A stretch of 64,000 bases of DNA from Staphylococcus lugdunensis (GCF_002901705.1 NZ_PPPV01000012.1:869643-933642); one strand, 5' to 3'; shown: positions 1 through 10,013, counted from the stretch's first letter. The notes: generated by a model from the letters alone, not told the origin. Numbers and translations are program-made.

Positions 1-141
1 AATGACACGATCATTTTTTTGTAAAACAGGTGCCATGTTCTGTTGCTTTACTACTGCACCTTGAATAATAAAAACATTTAAAATGAAAACAAAAATTATC
101 GCAGCAATAAAAGCTATTATATATTGACTAACTTTTTGCAC
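1..141 (-). CDS. spsA: Signal peptidase I-like protein SpsA, N-terminal part (cut by window edge)
   Basis: The first 47 codons are present. They encode a hydrophobic N-terminal segment (about residues 8-28) followed by a short lumen-side stretch ending LQKNDRVI, which matches the 'xKGDRVI' region of type I signal peptidases. In staphylococci the spsA product is a signal-peptidase-fold membrane protein generally considered catalytically inactive beside the active SpsB. Neither the catalytic serine nor lysine region is in the window, so activity cannot be judged. The start is a GTG preceded by AAGGAGA at good distance, and it lies 4 bases beyond the end of the membrane protein gene upstream, so the two are probably co-transcribed. 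Assignment rests on the N-terminal pattern plus the neighbouring pgi order known in S. aureus. Confidence 0.75.
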   Translation of the reverse strand, partial: MQKVSQYIIAFIAAIIFVFILNVFIIQGAVVKQQNMAPVLQKNDRVI

Positions 142-145
142 CTTG

Positions 146-721
146 TCACTTCTCCTTTGATTGACCCATAAAATACTTTTCAACTTGTTTGCCAACAATC
201 CATAATACAACTGTAACTAAAATCAATAATATGCCACGAATAGGATGCGTAAATAATGTTGTTATTCCTGTGCCCATCATGCCTAATAATAATATAGAAA
301 TCAATTTAGAGATTAGCAAAATAATAAAGTAATATTCAGTCTTAATATGGGATAAACTTGCAACAAAATTCACTAACGTAGTGGGCGTAAACGGGAAGCA
401 TAGTAAGATAAATATAGGCACCGGTCCTTGTCTATCTATAAAATGAATAAGCCTTTTCACCGCTGTTCTTTGCTGAATTTTAAGCATAAATTTGGAATGA
501 ATAAATCGTTTGCAAATAAGATAGACTGTAAATGTACCTGCTACAATTCCCAACCAAGATATAATAATTCCTACAGTAAATCCATAAGCATGAATAACAA
601 CTGTAATATAAAGAAATAACGGTAAGATGGGTACCATAGCTCTTAAATATAGAAGTAGAAAGCCAGCCAAATAGCCCAAATCTCGAAACGCATCAAACCA
701 TTGTTCAATTTGTTGTAACAT
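146..721 (-). CDS. TVP38/TMEM64 (VTT domain, DedA-like) membrane protein
   Basis: A 191-residue polytopic membrane protein with about five to six hydrophobic segments and the central region [18 protein letters not shown], typical of the SNARE-associated/VTT family. These proteins are thought to act in membrane lipid or polyprenyl carrier handling; the precise role here is unknown. An earlier in-frame ATG at 757 would add 12 residues ([12 protein letters not shown]), but AGAAGGGA lies about ten bases before the ATG at 721, so I chose 721. It is directly upstream of spsA on the same strand with a 4-base gap. Confidence 0.75.
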   Translation of the reverse strand: MLQQIEQWFDAFRDLGYLAGFLLLYLRAMVPILPLFLYITVVIHAYGFTVGIIISWLGIVAGTFTVYLICKRFIHSKFMLKIQQRTAVKRLIHFIDRQGPVPIFILLCFPFTPTTLVNFVASLSHIKTEYYFIILLISKLISILLLGMMGTGITTLFTHPIRGILLILVTVVLWIVGKQVEKYFMGQSKEK

Positions 722-880
722 GAGTGACCTATCCCTTCTATAAATAATGTCTGACATTGCTATTTACTTAAAAACATTGTAGCAAATAAACGCCTACAAT
801 ACCTTATTGAAAGACTAAAAACCGATATGCGGCACTATTACCACATATCGGCTCAACAAACTTTAATAAACCATTACCTA

Positions 881-2212
881 TTATAGGCGTGCTTCTAAAT
901 CAGCTTTTTTATCTTCATAACCTGGTTTACCTAGTAATGCAAACATGTTTTGTTTGTATGCTTCAACTCCAGGTTGATTGAATGGATTAACGCCTAGTTG
1001 ATAACCGCTCATTGCGCAGGCTAATTCGAAGAAATATACTAAATAGCCAAATGTTTCTTCATCTAATCTTGGTACATTAATGACAATGTTTGGAACACCG
1101 CCATCTGTATGTGCTAATAGCGTACCTTCAAATGCTTTAGTATTGACTTCGTCCATTGTTTTGCCTGCTAAATAGTTTAAACCGTCTAAATCCTCGCTAT
1201 CTTCTTCAATCGTGATATCTTGTTTAGGATGATTTACTTTAACTACAGTTTCAAATAAGAAACGACGTCCTTCTTGTACATATTGTCCTAAAGAGTGTAA
1301 ATCAGTTGTATAGTTAGCACTTGATGGATAAATACCTTTGAAATCTTTACCTTCTGATTCACCAAATAATTGTTTCCACCACTCGTTGAAATATTGCATA
1401 GACGGCTCATAGTTAATTAACATTTCAGTTGTGTAGCCTTTATTATAAAGAACGTTACGAATCGTTGCGTATTGATATGCAATATTATCGTCTAAATTAT
1501 CAGATGATAACTCTTTACGTGCTTTATTTGCACCTATCATCATTGCTTCAACATTAATTCCAGCTGCTGCAATAGGCAATAGACCTACGGCAGTTAGTAC
1601 AGAATATCGTCCGCCAACATCGTCAGGAACAACAAATGTTTCATAGCCCTCATTATCAGCAAGTTGTTTCAACGCACCCTTTGCTTTATCAGTAGTAGCA
1701 AAAATACGTGTTTGTGCTTCTTTTTTACCATAACGTTGTTCAACTAATTGCTTAAATAATCTAAATGCAACTGCAGGCTCAGTAGTCGTACCTGATTTAG
1801 AAATTACGTTAACAGAAAAATCTTTATCAGCTAAATAATCGAGTAATTCTTGAGTGTATGTGGATGATAAATGATTTCCAACAAAAACGATTTCAGGATA
1901 TTCTGTATTATTACGGAATGATGAGGTTAGCATTTCAATTGCAGCACGTGCACCTAAATAAGATCCTCCAATTCCAATTACAACAAGCACATCAGAATTA
2001 GCTTTAATGCGTTTTGCCGCTTCAACAATTCTAGAGAATTCTTCTTTATCATAATTTTCTGGTAAATCAAGCCAACCTAAGAAATCATGACCCGCACCTG
2101 TTCCCTCATGAATTGTACGATGAATTGATTTTACAATTTCTTGTTGTTGTTCTAGTTCATGTTTTTCAAAAAATTCTAACGTTTTACTATAATCTAATTG
2201 AATATGCGTCAT
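881..2212 (-). CDS. pgi: Glucose-6-phosphate isomerase
   Basis: 443 residues, the usual length for the short Gram-positive glucose-6-phosphate isomerases. It interconverts glucose 6-phosphate and fructose 6-phosphate in cytosolic glycolysis and gluconeogenesis. Visible hallmarks are [14 protein letters not shown] (about 77-90), the phosphate-binding [12 protein letters not shown] (about 136-147), [14 protein letters not shown] and the C-terminal [18 protein letters not shown] strong AGGAGG lies 7-8 bases before the ATG. It is monocistronic as far as can be seen, divergent from argG across a 330-base gap. Confidence 0.97.
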   Translation of the reverse strand: MTHIQLDYSKTLEFFEKHELEQQQEIVKSIHRTIHEGTGAGHDFLGWLDLPENYDKEEFSRIVEAAKRIKANSDVLVVIGIGGSYLGARAAIEMLTSSFRNNTEYPEIVFVGNHLSSTYTQELLDYLADKDFSVNVISKSGTTTEPAVAFRLFKQLVEQRYGKKEAQTRIFATTDKAKGALKQLADNEGYETFVVPDDVGGRYSVLTAVGLLPIAAAGINVEAMMIGANKARKELSSDNLDDNIAYQYATIRNVLYNKGYTTEMLINYEPSMQYFNEWWKQLFGESEGKDFKGIYPSSANYTTDLHSLGQYVQEGRRFLFETVVKVNHPKQDITIEEDSEDLDGLNYLAGKTMDEVNTKAFEGTLLAHTDGGVPNIVINVPRLDEETFGYLVYFFELACAMSGYQLGVNPFNQPGVEAYKQNMFALLGKPGYEDKKADLEARL

Positions 2213-2542
2213 TTAAAAAGCCTCCTGTGGGGTAGATTACTTTAATTTTACTAACTTTGTATACCTTATTCAAATTTCAAGTCCTTAGAACTAAATTTGA
2301 GCTATTTAAAAAATGATAATGATATCAAATTAAAGTAAAATCTACCATTACTTTTTTATGCATTTTTCATATTTTTTAGAAATTACAAAAAAGCTTTAAA
2401 TGTGAACATATAAGGCTAATAAAGAAAAATGATAAAGTTATAAAATGTATAATTATGTAATAAAACGGTTTTATTTTCATTACCTTTCTGTTATGATAAA
2501 GTCATAATGATAATTATGAAAACAATTTGAGGTGACTATATA
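2213..2542. other. Divergent pgi/argG intergenic region
   Basis: This 330-base AT-rich spacer must carry the promoters of pgi (minus) and argG (plus). I see no gene. TATGAT at 2492-2497 could be an argG -10, but no convincing -35 lies 17 bases upstream. Two palindromic AT-rich sites near argG are listed separately. TGATAATGATATCA at about 2314 resembles part of a Fur box but is one base short of the symmetric form. Confidence 0.5.
2446..2518 (+). promoter_or_regulatory. Candidate ArgR/ARG-box pair upstream of argG
   Basis: Two imperfect AT-rich palindromes sit before argG: TGTATAATTATGTA (2446-2459) and CATAATGATAATTATG (2503-2518; perfect 6-base arms). Arginine repressors of the ArgR/AhrC family bind paired 18-base AT-rich palindromes of this general form in front of arginine synthesis genes. 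The match is by eye and AT-rich sequence gives many such sites by chance. Confidence 0.3.
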
Positions 2543-3748
2543 ATGAAAGATAAAATCGTGTTAGCTTATTCTGGTGGATTAGACACTAGCGTAGCAGTTA
2601 AATGGCTTATAGATAAAGGATATGATGTTGTAGCTTGTTGTTTAGATGTCGGTGAAGGAAAAGATTTAGATACTGTACACTCTAAAGCTTTAGAAATGGG
2701 CGCAATTGAATGCCATATTATCAATGCTACGAAAGAGTTTAGTGATGACTATGTAAGCTATGCTATTAAAGGTAATTTGATGTATGAAAATAGTTATCCT
2801 CTCGTATCAGCATTATCACGACCACTCATTGCTAAAAAATTGGTAGAAATTGCTGAACAAACACAGTCAATTGGTATTGCACATGGCTGTACAGGTAAAG
2901 GAAACGATCAAGTACGTTTTGAAGTAGCAATCAAAGCTTTGAACCCTAAATTAAAAACATTTGCACCCGTGCGAGAATGGGCTTGGAGCCGTGAAGAAGA
3001 AATTGATTATGCATTGAAACACAATATTCCTGTATCTATCAATCATGATTCTCCTTATTCAATTGATCAAAATTTATGGGGCAGAGCAAATGAATGCGGT
3101 ATTTTAGAAGATCCTTATGCAACGCCTCCAGAAGATGCATTTGATTTAACAACACCTATTGAAGAGACACCAGATACTGCTGATGAAATTATCCTATCAT
3201 TTAAAAAAGGTATTCCAGTTAAATTGAACGATAAAGCCTATGATTTAGATGAGCTAATCTTAACTTTGAATGACCTAGCTGGGAAACATGGCATCGGTCG
3301 TATCGACCATGTAGAAAATAGACTTGTAGGTATTAAATCGAGAGAGATTTATGAAACGCCTGGTGCTGAAGTCATTTTAAAAGCACACAAAGCGCTTGAA
3401 ACCATTACGCTAACAAAAGATGTGGCACATTTCAAACCGATCATTGAAAAACAATTCGCAGAGCAAACATACAACGGGTTATGGTTCTCACCTTTGACAG
3501 ACAGCTTAAAAACATTCATTGATTCAACACAGCAACATGTTGAAGGAGATGTCAGAATTAAATTATTTAAAGGTAATGCCATCGTTAATGGCAGACAATC
3601 ACCTTACACGCTTTATGATGAAAAATTAGCAACCTATACTAAAGAGGACGCATTCAATCAAGAAGCTGCTGTTGGCTTCATTGATATCTTTGGCTTACCA
3701 ACACAAGTCAACGCCATGTTACATGGAGGCTATAGCAATGAGCAATAA
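2543..3748 (+). CDS. argG: Argininosuccinate synthase
   Basis: 401 residues, full length for the family. It condenses citrulline and aspartate with ATP to argininosuccinate, the penultimate step of arginine synthesis. The N-type ATP pyrophosphatase P-loop reads [16 protein letters not shown] at residues 7-22, and the [13 protein letters not shown] and [10 protein letters not shown] motifs follow. The ATG has GAGGTG at good spacing. The gene overlaps argH by 11 bases, so translation is probably coupled. Confidence 0.97.
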   Translation: MKDKIVLAYSGGLDTSVAVKWLIDKGYDVVACCLDVGEGKDLDTVHSKALEMGAIECHIINATKEFSDDYVSYAIKGNLMYENSYPLVSALSRPLIAKKLVEIAEQTQSIGIAHGCTGKGNDQVRFEVAIKALNPKLKTFAPVREWAWSREEEIDYALKHNIPVSINHDSPYSIDQNLWGRANECGILEDPYATPPEDAFDLTTPIEETPDTADEIILSFKKGIPVKLNDKAYDLDELILTLNDLAGKHGIGRIDHVENRLVGIKSREIYETPGAEVILKAHKALETITLTKDVAHFKPIIEKQFAEQTYNGLWFSPLTDSLKTFIDSTQQHVEGDVRIKLFKGNAIVNGRQSPYTLYDEKLATYTKEDAFNQEAAVGFIDIFGLPTQVNAMLHGGYSNEQ

Positions 3749-5120
3749 AGCATGGGGTGGACGCTTCCAACAGCAACCCGAGGAATGGGTAGATGATTTT
3801 AATGCGTCCATCGATTTTGACCAAACCTTAATTGATCAAGACATTGCAGGAAGTATTGCACATGCCACAATGTTAGCAAATCAAGGTATCATCTCAACAC
3901 AAGACAAAGCGGATATTATAGACGGGCTAAAAGCAATACAAGCTGATTTTCATCAGCATAAATTAACATTTAAACATTCATTGGAAGATATTCATTTAAA
4001 TATTGAACATGAATTAATTGAGCGCATAGGTGCTGCAGGTGGTCGACTGCACACTGGTCGTAGTCGCAATGACCAAGTTGCAACGGATATGCATTTATAT
4101 ACAAAACAACAAGTTTTAGATATAACAACGTTAATTAAATCTTTCCAACAGACCATCGTTGAGCTTGCCAATCAACACGTTGATACGATAATGCCTGGAT
4201 ACACGCATTTACAACGTGCTCAACCTATATCTTTCGCACATCATATTATGACATATTTTTGGATGCTTGAACGTGATAAAGGACGCTTTACTGATAGCTT
4301 AAAACGTATAGATATCTCACCATTAGGTGCAGCAGCCTTAAGCGGTACAACATATCCAATTGATAGACATGAAACGAAGGACTTACTCGGATTTGCTAGC
4401 GTTTATGAAAATAGTTTAGATGCCGTTAGTGACCGTGATTATATTGTAGAAACATTGCACAATATTTCATTAACAATGGTTCATTTATCACGCTTTGCCG
4501 AAGAAATTATTTTTTGGTCAACAGATGAAGCAAAGTTCATTACACTTGCGGATGCATTTTCAACTGGTTCCTCTATCATGCCACAGAAAAAGAATCCCGA
4601 TATGGCTGAACTTATCCGTGGCAAAGTGGGACGTACAACAGGTCACTTGATGAGTATGCTTGTAACACTTAAAGGGTTACCACTAGCATACAATAAAGAC
4701 ATGCAAGAAGATAAAGAAGGATTATTTGATGCTTTGCATACGATCAAAGGTTCATTAAGAATATTTGAAGGTATGATTGCAACTATGACTGTTAATTCAG
4801 AACGCTTAGCACAAACAGTTACACAAGATTTTTCAAATGCAACAGAGTTAGCTGACTATTTAGTTACTAAAAACGTCCCATTTAGAACTGCACATGAAAT
4901 CGTTGGAAAAATAGTATTTGAATGTATACAACAAGGTATTTACCTCCTAGATGTCTCACTAGAACGCTACCAGGCTTATGACGCACGCATTGAAGCAGAT
5001 ATCTATGACTACCTCAAACCAGCAAATTGCTTACAACGTCGCCAAAGCTATGGTTCTACGGGACCTGATGCAGTTAAACATCAACTTAAAGTAGCGCAAG
5101 CATTACTCGATGAATCATAA
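3738..5120 (+). CDS. argH: Argininosuccinate lyase
   Basis: 460 residues beginning [10 protein letters not shown]. It splits argininosuccinate to arginine and fumarate, the last step of arginine synthesis. The fumarase/aspartase signature [12 protein letters not shown] is present at about residues 280-291, and [13 protein letters not shown] and [11 protein letters not shown] are visible. A longer frame opens at 3672 inside argG, but GGAGG precedes the ATG at 3738 and this start gives the family N terminus. It overlaps the argG stop by 11 bases. Confidence 0.97.
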   Translation: MSNKAWGGRFQQQPEEWVDDFNASIDFDQTLIDQDIAGSIAHATMLANQGIISTQDKADIIDGLKAIQADFHQHKLTFKHSLEDIHLNIEHELIERIGAAGGRLHTGRSRNDQVATDMHLYTKQQVLDITTLIKSFQQTIVELANQHVDTIMPGYTHLQRAQPISFAHHIMTYFWMLERDKGRFTDSLKRIDISPLGAAALSGTTYPIDRHETKDLLGFASVYENSLDAVSDRDYIVETLHNISLTMVHLSRFAEEIIFWSTDEAKFITLADAFSTGSSIMPQKKNPDMAELIRGKVGRTTGHLMSMLVTLKGLPLAYNKDMQEDKEGLFDALHTIKGSLRIFEGMIATMTVNSERLAQTVTQDFSNATELADYLVTKNVPFRTAHEIVGKIVFECIQQGIYLLDVSLERYQAYDARIEADIYDYLKPANCLQRRQSYGSTGPDAVKHQLKVAQALLDES

Positions 5121-5174
5121 ATCATTCATTAAAAATTGATTTCATTTTATAATGATTTCTTTTGGTTCTATAAT

Positions 5175-5213
5175 AAATCGGACTGGTGAGATAAAACACT
5201 AGTTCGATTTTTA
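5175..5213 (+). terminator. Rho-independent terminator after argGH
   Basis: AAATCGGACTGGTG pairs with CACTAGTTCGATTT (two G-U pairs) around a short AT loop and is followed by a T-run. It lies about 55 bases past the argH stop. Confidence 0.75.
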
Positions 5214-5335
5214 AATTTTGAATAGAAAAATAGTGCAATTACCTCTATAATAATTAGCCTATTGGTTATTCGACCTACTTGCAGATAATCACTAATTTAA
5301 GCTGTAACATAAATATGCATTTACCATAAAACTGC

Positions 5336-5701
5336 CTAAGACTTATCATCTTTTGGTGTGATTGTATAAGTAATTGCTATCGTTACCAGTATGATGATAT
5401 GACTGATTATTCCTAAAAAAATGGCATAACCAGATGCATAGAACGGTTTAAAATACCCTGATGTTTCATACAAATTCATAAAAACATGCGTACAAATGAA
5501 AGATATTACTATACCTATTGTTCTAATCATAAATGTTGAGACATAGCTCTTAAAGCTTTTAATAAACATTCCGAGAGCAATAGATATTATAACTAGCGGA
5601 ATATATCCCCACATCACTTTATAATGATAATCTATAATTAAACCAAAATAATCTATTGGAAGAATGGATAGTAAGTAGATGGATAATTTAAATTTATTCA
5701 C
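5336..5701 (-). CDS. Small integral membrane protein of unknown function
   Basis: 121 residues with four hydrophobic stretches (about 5-27, 31-48, 56-75 and 90-113) and a charged C-terminal tail (TPKDDKS). I do not recognise a family. It stands alone between the argGH terminator and a small charged membrane protein gene. The surrounding 3-kb patch lacks the glpQ that I recall next to argH in S. aureus, so this gene is probably part of lineage-specific content. Confidence 0.6.
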   Translation of the reverse strand: MNKFKLSIYLLSILPIDYFGLIIDYHYKVMWGYIPLVIISIALGMFIKSFKSYVSTFMIRTIGIVISFICTHVFMNLYETSGYFKPFYASGYAIFLGIISHIIILVTIAITYTITPKDDKS

Positions 5702-5889
5702 TGGTATGGTTCTCCTTTAACATGTGATGATTTCAAATAAAGTATTATTAATTATCTTTACGTAATATATTATATCTGCTAAGTTTTAAAATTTTATGAA
5801 GAATCGACATGCGTTTGTATTTAAACTTTGTTATTTACAGTAATATTTTATTGTGATAACTATGCTATTAATTTCTAATCATTTTTATA

Positions 5890-5932
5890 AAAAAACTTTC
5901 GCTAAGTTCACATTAAATCAATTTAGCGAAAG
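5890..5932 (-). terminator. Terminator for the 5998-7929 gene pair
   Basis: ACTTTCGCTAA and TTTAGCGAAAGT form an 11-12 base stem. On the minus strand the stem is followed by a run of seven T, placing it as the terminator downstream of the gene ending at 5998. Confidence 0.75.
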
Positions 5933-5997
5933 TGTTAGGTATCCTTCTCACAACAAGTCTTATTACAATAACGCATGAGATATACATTCTTATAATA

Positions 5998-6279
5998 TTA
6001 ACTAAAATATAGCAGCAGCGCATTAATATCAATATACATAAAATGTTTGCCCATTTTAAATAAGTATAGTAAAACAATAATCAGTAAAACAACAAACATT
6101 GCCGATTTGTATTTTTTCTTTTCCTGCTTCTCTTCTTTTTCATTAGTTTTATCCCTATTTAAATATTCCAGTAATTCTGCTTCTATTTCTTTATCTATTT
6201 TTGATTTCTCGTCTTCATAATTTTTGCTGTGTTTTTCAGGAACTTTATTGTCATTCTTTTGATTATCCTTTCGAGTCAT
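5998..6279 (-). CDS. Small charged protein with one C-terminal membrane segment
   Basis: 93 residues. Residues 1-55 are very rich in Lys, Glu, Asp and Asn and probably helical; residues about 58-78 form a single hydrophobic segment (SAMFVVLLIIVLLYLF). This suggests a cytosolic charged domain anchored in the membrane, although topology is not certain. It follows the 540-residue protein gene by 27 bases on the same strand and shares its terminator, so the two are likely co-expressed. I recognise no family. Confidence 0.55.
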   Translation of the reverse strand: MTRKDNQKNDNKVPEKHSKNYEDEKSKIDKEIEAELLEYLNRDKTNEKEEKQEKKKYKSAMFVVLLIIVLLYLFKMGKHFMYIDINALLLYFS

Positions 6280-6306
6280 ATCTTATACTCCTTTTACCTA
6301 CAAAAC

Positions 6307-7929
6307 TTACGACTTAAATACTTTCTGATATTGCACGTACCCTGATACATAATGTTCTATATCATCAATTCTTACACGATAACCATGATGTTTAATAAAG
6401 AAACTATTTAAAATGCGACCTGGCTTTTTAAAATACATCGCAATTTCAGGATAAAAGAAACCCGTGCGTTCATAATCTGCCCTTGTATGGATCGTATCAA
6501 TAAATTTATCTTCGTCTAACCATTCTGCAACCAAATCATCATATCCCGAAGCTTTAGCCTTTTCAACTAAATGATATGTGGCCATCAGCATTTCTAAAAA
6601 CGTAGGGTATGTTGTTTCCCTCTGTTTAATATAATCCAAGTGAGAACTAACGTTTTGAATTCCAAAACGGTAATACTTTTCTTCCGATGAAATTTGAACT
6701 AACTCATTTGTGCAATAGCCTAACCAATGGTCATGATATTTCCAATAATCATTAGCAATAAAATACTCAAATAATATTTTTACCGTTTTTAACCATTGCG
6801 GCTGCTGATCGATTTGATATAACCGTAATAGCGCAAGTGCTGCTTCTCCATCATAATATACAATACGATATTTTTCTTTTACAGTTAAATCTGGATAATT
6901 TAAAATATGTACCGTTTCGCCTGTCGTCTGATTAATCATTTTTAACATACCTTGAGCAACTTGCTGCGCTACATTTAAATAACGTTTATTAAATTGTCCA
7001 TATTTTAAATATTCACATACAGCAAAAATAAATGACGCATTTTGACCTAATTTAATTTCATTGATATCATTCGTACCATCAAAAACAAACATTGCTCCTG
7101 AGTTATCTTTGCATAAACAATAATCAATAATATAGTCAATTGCTTTCTCTGTTGATGTAATATCTTTCTGTTGATATGCTAAACCTTCAATTAATGCATA
7201 CGTTGAGGAAGCGTGTCTAAGTACGTTATAAAAATTAATCGTTTTATCAAAATGTGGAAAATAACCATAAATATAGCGTCCATTCGGCATTAGCATATTT
7301 TGTAAAAAGTCAGAACTCTTATCTATTAACTTATCAATTTCTGTATGTAAATTATTAACTATACGTAAGTTTTTTTGATATCCTCTTCCATGTAATTGAT
7401 AAATACCTTCACCATCATATATAAACCCTTGTGTATAAAACTTCGTTACATTTTTATCTTTGTAAAATTCATAGCTAAAACCTTTTTTATGTGTCGTATA
7501 TTTTTTAAGATAATTATTAATATTTTCTTCGGATAAAAATAAAGTGTTCGTACCTTTTTTAGGTCTAACAAATGCATTGGCATTAATTTCTTCTGGTAAA
7601 AAAGTTAAATTCCAATAATTATCCATTGCAATACCAAAATCAATATAATTTCTACGAGTAGTTATTAATTCTTCAGCTACATTATCAAAACGAATGGTTT
7701 GTGTATCAGTAACGATATCCAATTTTATCCATTGCGGATAACTACCTGCTTGTTTCTTAAATTTTTGGCATCGCTTCATAACATCACGTTCAAGATTACG
7801 CTTATTTTTTAATAATTTGACTTGCGCTTTAATATTGGGTTTGCCCAAACTCACAAATATTTTATCAAATTCAGGATAGAAATTGTTGACTTGATCAACT
7901 AAGTCTTGAATTTTACTTTCTATATTCAT
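6307..7929 (-). CDS. Six-hairpin glycosidase-like protein of unknown function
   Basis: 540 residues with no signal peptide. Residues about 210-520 show a recurring helix pattern with aromatic and Gly-rich turns (NGRYIYGYFPH, LRHASSTYALIEGLAY, GQNASFIFAVCEYL, YYDGEAALALLRLY), which fits an (alpha/alpha)6-toroid fold as in six-hairpin glycosidases and sugar epimerases. The N-terminal about 200 residues look like a separate domain. I cannot name a substrate or reaction. Downstream by 27 bases is a charged membrane protein. The pair occupies the place where I recall glpQ in S. aureus. Confidence 0.55.
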   Translation of the reverse strand: MNIESKIQDLVDQVNNFYPEFDKIFVSLGKPNIKAQVKLLKNKRNLERDVMKRCQKFKKQAGSYPQWIKLDIVTDTQTIRFDNVAEELITTRRNYIDFGIAMDNYWNLTFLPEEINANAFVRPKKGTNTLFLSEENINNYLKKYTTHKKGFSYEFYKDKNVTKFYTQGFIYDGEGIYQLHGRGYQKNLRIVNNLHTEIDKLIDKSSDFLQNMLMPNGRYIYGYFPHFDKTINFYNVLRHASSTYALIEGLAYQQKDITSTEKAIDYIIDYCLCKDNSGAMFVFDGTNDINEIKLGQNASFIFAVCEYLKYGQFNKRYLNVAQQVAQGMLKMINQTTGETVHILNYPDLTVKEKYRIVYYDGEAALALLRLYQIDQQPQWLKTVKILFEYFIANDYWKYHDHWLGYCTNELVQISSEEKYYRFGIQNVSSHLDYIKQRETTYPTFLEMLMATYHLVEKAKASGYDDLVAEWLDEDKFIDTIHTRADYERTGFFYPEIAMYFKKPGRILNSFFIKHHGYRVRIDDIEHYVSGYVQYQKVFKS

Positions 7930-8004
7930 AGGCTTTCTCCTTTAATAATAGGTTAACTTTACTTTACAAATATTTTATTTTTTCTGCAAATTTTCAATCA
8001 ATTA

Positions 8005-8035
8005 TAAAAAAGGACGGACAGACGCCCGACCTTTC
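8005..8035 (-). terminator. Terminator-like hairpin behind the sorting-signal remnant
   Basis: On the minus strand AAGGTCGG pairs with CCGTCCTT (one T-T mismatch) and is followed by TTTTTTAT. It lies 13 bases past the stop of the LPXTG-tail remnant at 8048-8125, as if it were the original terminator of the lost surface-protein gene. Confidence 0.5.
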
Positions 8036-8047
8036 TGTAAAATATAA

Positions 8048-8125
8048 TTAATTTTCTTTACGATTTTTATGACGTTTGCCGAATAATAATAAGGTAAGCA
8101 ATGATATCAAACCAAAATTAATTTA
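8048..8125 (-). pseudogene. Remnant of an LPXTG surface-protein C terminus
   Basis: In one minus-strand frame a 24-codon open stretch ends in LLTLLLFGKRHKNRKEN and a stop. This is the classic end of a sortase substrate: a hydrophobic span followed by a basic tail. A stop codon lies immediately upstream and I find no LPXTG motif or longer frame, so only the membrane anchor survives. The region 7930-8299 has no other gene. Chance resemblance in a 24-codon frame is possible, but the correctly placed hairpin after it supports a decayed gene. Confidence 0.45.
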
Positions 8126-8204
8126 TAATTCGAACACCATCGTAGGGCTACATCTTATCACCCTAAAATGATAACGAGCTGTATATTATCTAATACATAA
8201 GAGA

Positions 8205-8246
8205 AAAGACAATTTCTATCAAATAATTTTAATAGAAATTGTCTTT
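8205..8246 (-). terminator. Terminator of gudB
   Basis: A perfect 15-base stem (AAAGACAATTTCTAT / ATAGAAATTGTCTTT) lies about 54 bases past the gudB stop, with TTTTC on the minus-strand side. T-runs exist on both sides, so it could act in either direction. Confidence 0.8.
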
Positions 8247-8299
8247 TTTACATTGTTTAAGAACTTAATGTCCCAGACCCTAAAAATTATTATTGTATT

Positions 8300-9544
8300 T
8301 TATGCCCAACCACGATAACGAGCAGCTTCAGCAGTACGCTTAATGCCGACAATATATGCTGCTAATCTCATATCAATTCTTCTATTTTGAGATAATTCAT
8401 ATATTGTATCAAAGGCTTCAACTAATTTTTCACGTAATTTTTCATTAACTTCTTCTTCTGACCAATAGTAGCCTTGGTTATTTTGCACCCATTCAAAGTA
8501 TGATACCGTTACGCCACCAGCGCTTGCAAGCACATCTGGTACTAGTAAAATACCTCTTTCTGTTAGAATACGTGTTGCTTCAGGTGTCGTTGGTCCATTA
8601 GCTGCCTCAACAACAATATCAGCTTTAATATCATGTGCGTTATCTTCAGTAATTTGATTTGAGATTGCTGCTGGAACTAAAATATCACAATCTATTTCAA
8701 ATAGCTCTTTATTCGAAATCGTATCTTCAAATAAATTTGTTACAGTACCGAAACTATCTCGACGATCTAATAAGTAATCAATATCTAGTCCATTAGAATC
8801 GTGTAATGCGCCATATGCATCAGATATACCTACAATTTTAGCACCCATATCGTATAGGAATTTTGCTAAAAAGCTACCTGCGTTTCCAAAGCCTTGAATC
8901 ACTACTTTAGATCCTTCGATTTGACGTCCTCTTCGCTTAGCTGCTTGTTCAATAGCTATAACAACACCCAAGGCAGTAGAACGATCACGACCTTGTGAAC
9001 CGCCTAAGACAATTGGTTTTCCTGTAATGAAACCAGGTGAATTGAATTTATCTAATGCGCTATATTCGTCCATCATCCATGCCATAATTTGTGAATTTGT
9101 AAATACATCAGGTGCTGGAATATCTTTAGTCGGTCCCACAAATTGTGAAATTGCTCTTACATAGCCACGAGATAATCTTTCAACTTCATGAATACTCATC
9201 TCACGTGGATCACACACAATACCACCTTTACCACCGCCGTATGGTAAGTTGACAATGCCACATTTTAAGGTCATCCACATAGATAAAGCTTTTACTTCCT
9301 CTTCATCTACTTCAGGATGAAATCTTACGCCACCTTTTGTTGGCCCAACTGCATCATTATGTTGTGCACGATAACCAGTAAATGTTTTTACAGTTCCGTC
9401 GTCCATTCTTACTGGAATACGCACTTCTAAAAATCTTAATGGTTCTTTAATTAAATCGTACATACCATCATCAAAACCTAATTTATGTAATGCCTCTTTA
9501 ATAATACTTTGTGTAGAAGTTACTAAATTATTAGTCTCAGTCAT
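8300..9544 (-). CDS. gudB: NAD-specific glutamate dehydrogenase (catabolic)
   Basis: 414 residues, the length of the hexameric Bacillus/Staphylococcus GudB/RocG enzymes. It oxidatively deaminates glutamate to 2-oxoglutarate and ammonia, feeding amino acids into the TCA cycle. Visible motifs are the substrate site LPYGGGKGGI (about 101-110), KDIPAPDV, and the dinucleotide-binding GFGNAG (about 218-223). In S. aureus I recall ornithine aminotransferase rocD directly upstream; here the upstream 539 bases contain no such gene. The gene is single, with its own terminator. Confidence 0.95.
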   Translation of the reverse strand: MTETNNLVTSTQSIIKEALHKLGFDDGMYDLIKEPLRFLEVRIPVRMDDGTVKTFTGYRAQHNDAVGPTKGGVRFHPEVDEEEVKALSMWMTLKCGIVNLPYGGGKGGIVCDPREMSIHEVERLSRGYVRAISQFVGPTKDIPAPDVFTNSQIMAWMMDEYSALDKFNSPGFITGKPIVLGGSQGRDRSTALGVVIAIEQAAKRRGRQIEGSKVVIQGFGNAGSFLAKFLYDMGAKIVGISDAYGALHDSNGLDIDYLLDRRDSFGTVTNLFEDTISNKELFEIDCDILVPAAISNQITEDNAHDIKADIVVEAANGPTTPEATRILTERGILLVPDVLASAGGVTVSYFEWVQNNQGYYWSEEEVNEKLREKLVEAFDTIYELSQNRRIDMRLAAYIVGIKRTAEAARYRGWA

Positions 9545-9744
9545 GATCCTCTTCGCCTCTTTTTAACTAATGATTTCGCTTTCATAAACATTGTAACAAT
9601 ATGTCTTATGTTTTTAAAGGGGTTTCATACTAAATGTTACAATTTTTTGAACAGCCTTTAGTACTACCATTACAGTATGCCTAGCAATTTGTATAAACAT
9701 CATATCAAAACTTTATATCCCAATGTTTGATTGCCGAATTAAAC

Positions 9745-9757
9745 ATTGTGTCACAAT
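9745..9757. promoter_or_regulatory. Symmetric site ATTGTGTCACAAT upstream of gudB
   Basis: A perfect 6-base inverted repeat around one central base, about 200 bases before the gudB start. It resembles half-site arrangements of Crp/Fnr or Rex-type regulators (TGTGA/TCACA) but with shorter spacing than their usual operators, so no regulator can be named. Confidence 0.25.
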
Positions 9758-9789
9758 AATTTAATCAATTTTACTTCATACAAATAAAT

Positions 9790-9827
9790 CAAAACAACTC
9801 CTTTATATAAATAAAAGAGTTGTTTTG
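9790..9827 (-). terminator. Terminator candidate after the flavin oxidoreductase gene
   Basis: CAAAACAACTC pairs with GAGTTGTTTTG across an AT-rich loop. On the minus strand it is followed by TTTTGATTTATTTG. It lies beyond the repeat copy downstream of the gene ending at 10084. Confidence 0.5.
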
Positions 9828-9901
9828 TAAGCCCTTACATTTATAATGCCACAACCCACCAACAAAATACAAGCCCAATTTAAGACGACACTCCAATAAA
9901 A

Positions 9902-10013
9902 AGGAGCAGAACATAATTCATTATGAATTCGTAGTCCGCCCCGGTAAGGTTGACTAGGATTGAATAAAGCTGAGTATAAGCGTATTTTCAATCCAGTCAA
10001 CTACTGCCAATAT
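9902..10013. repeat. Dispersed two-hairpin intergenic repeat, copy 1
   Basis: The first part is a hairpin built on ATTCATTATGAATTCGTAGTCC flanked by GGAGCAGAAC-like and GTCCGCCCC arms; the second is a stem from TTGACTAGGATTGAA to TTCAATCCAGTCAA (9950-10000). The same two modules in the same order occur at 22168-22280 and, inverted, at 49818-49926; the first module alone ends the mnh operon at 19016. Confidence 0.75.

Noticed and set aside
2314-2328. TGATAATGATATCA as a Fur box before pgi/argG
   Set aside because: One base is missing from the symmetric 7-1-7 form and neither neighbour is an iron gene.
9803-10000. A 65-codon minus-strand open frame
   Set aside because: It lies wholly within the terminator hairpin and repeat copy 1; similar sequence in the other copies does not keep the frame.
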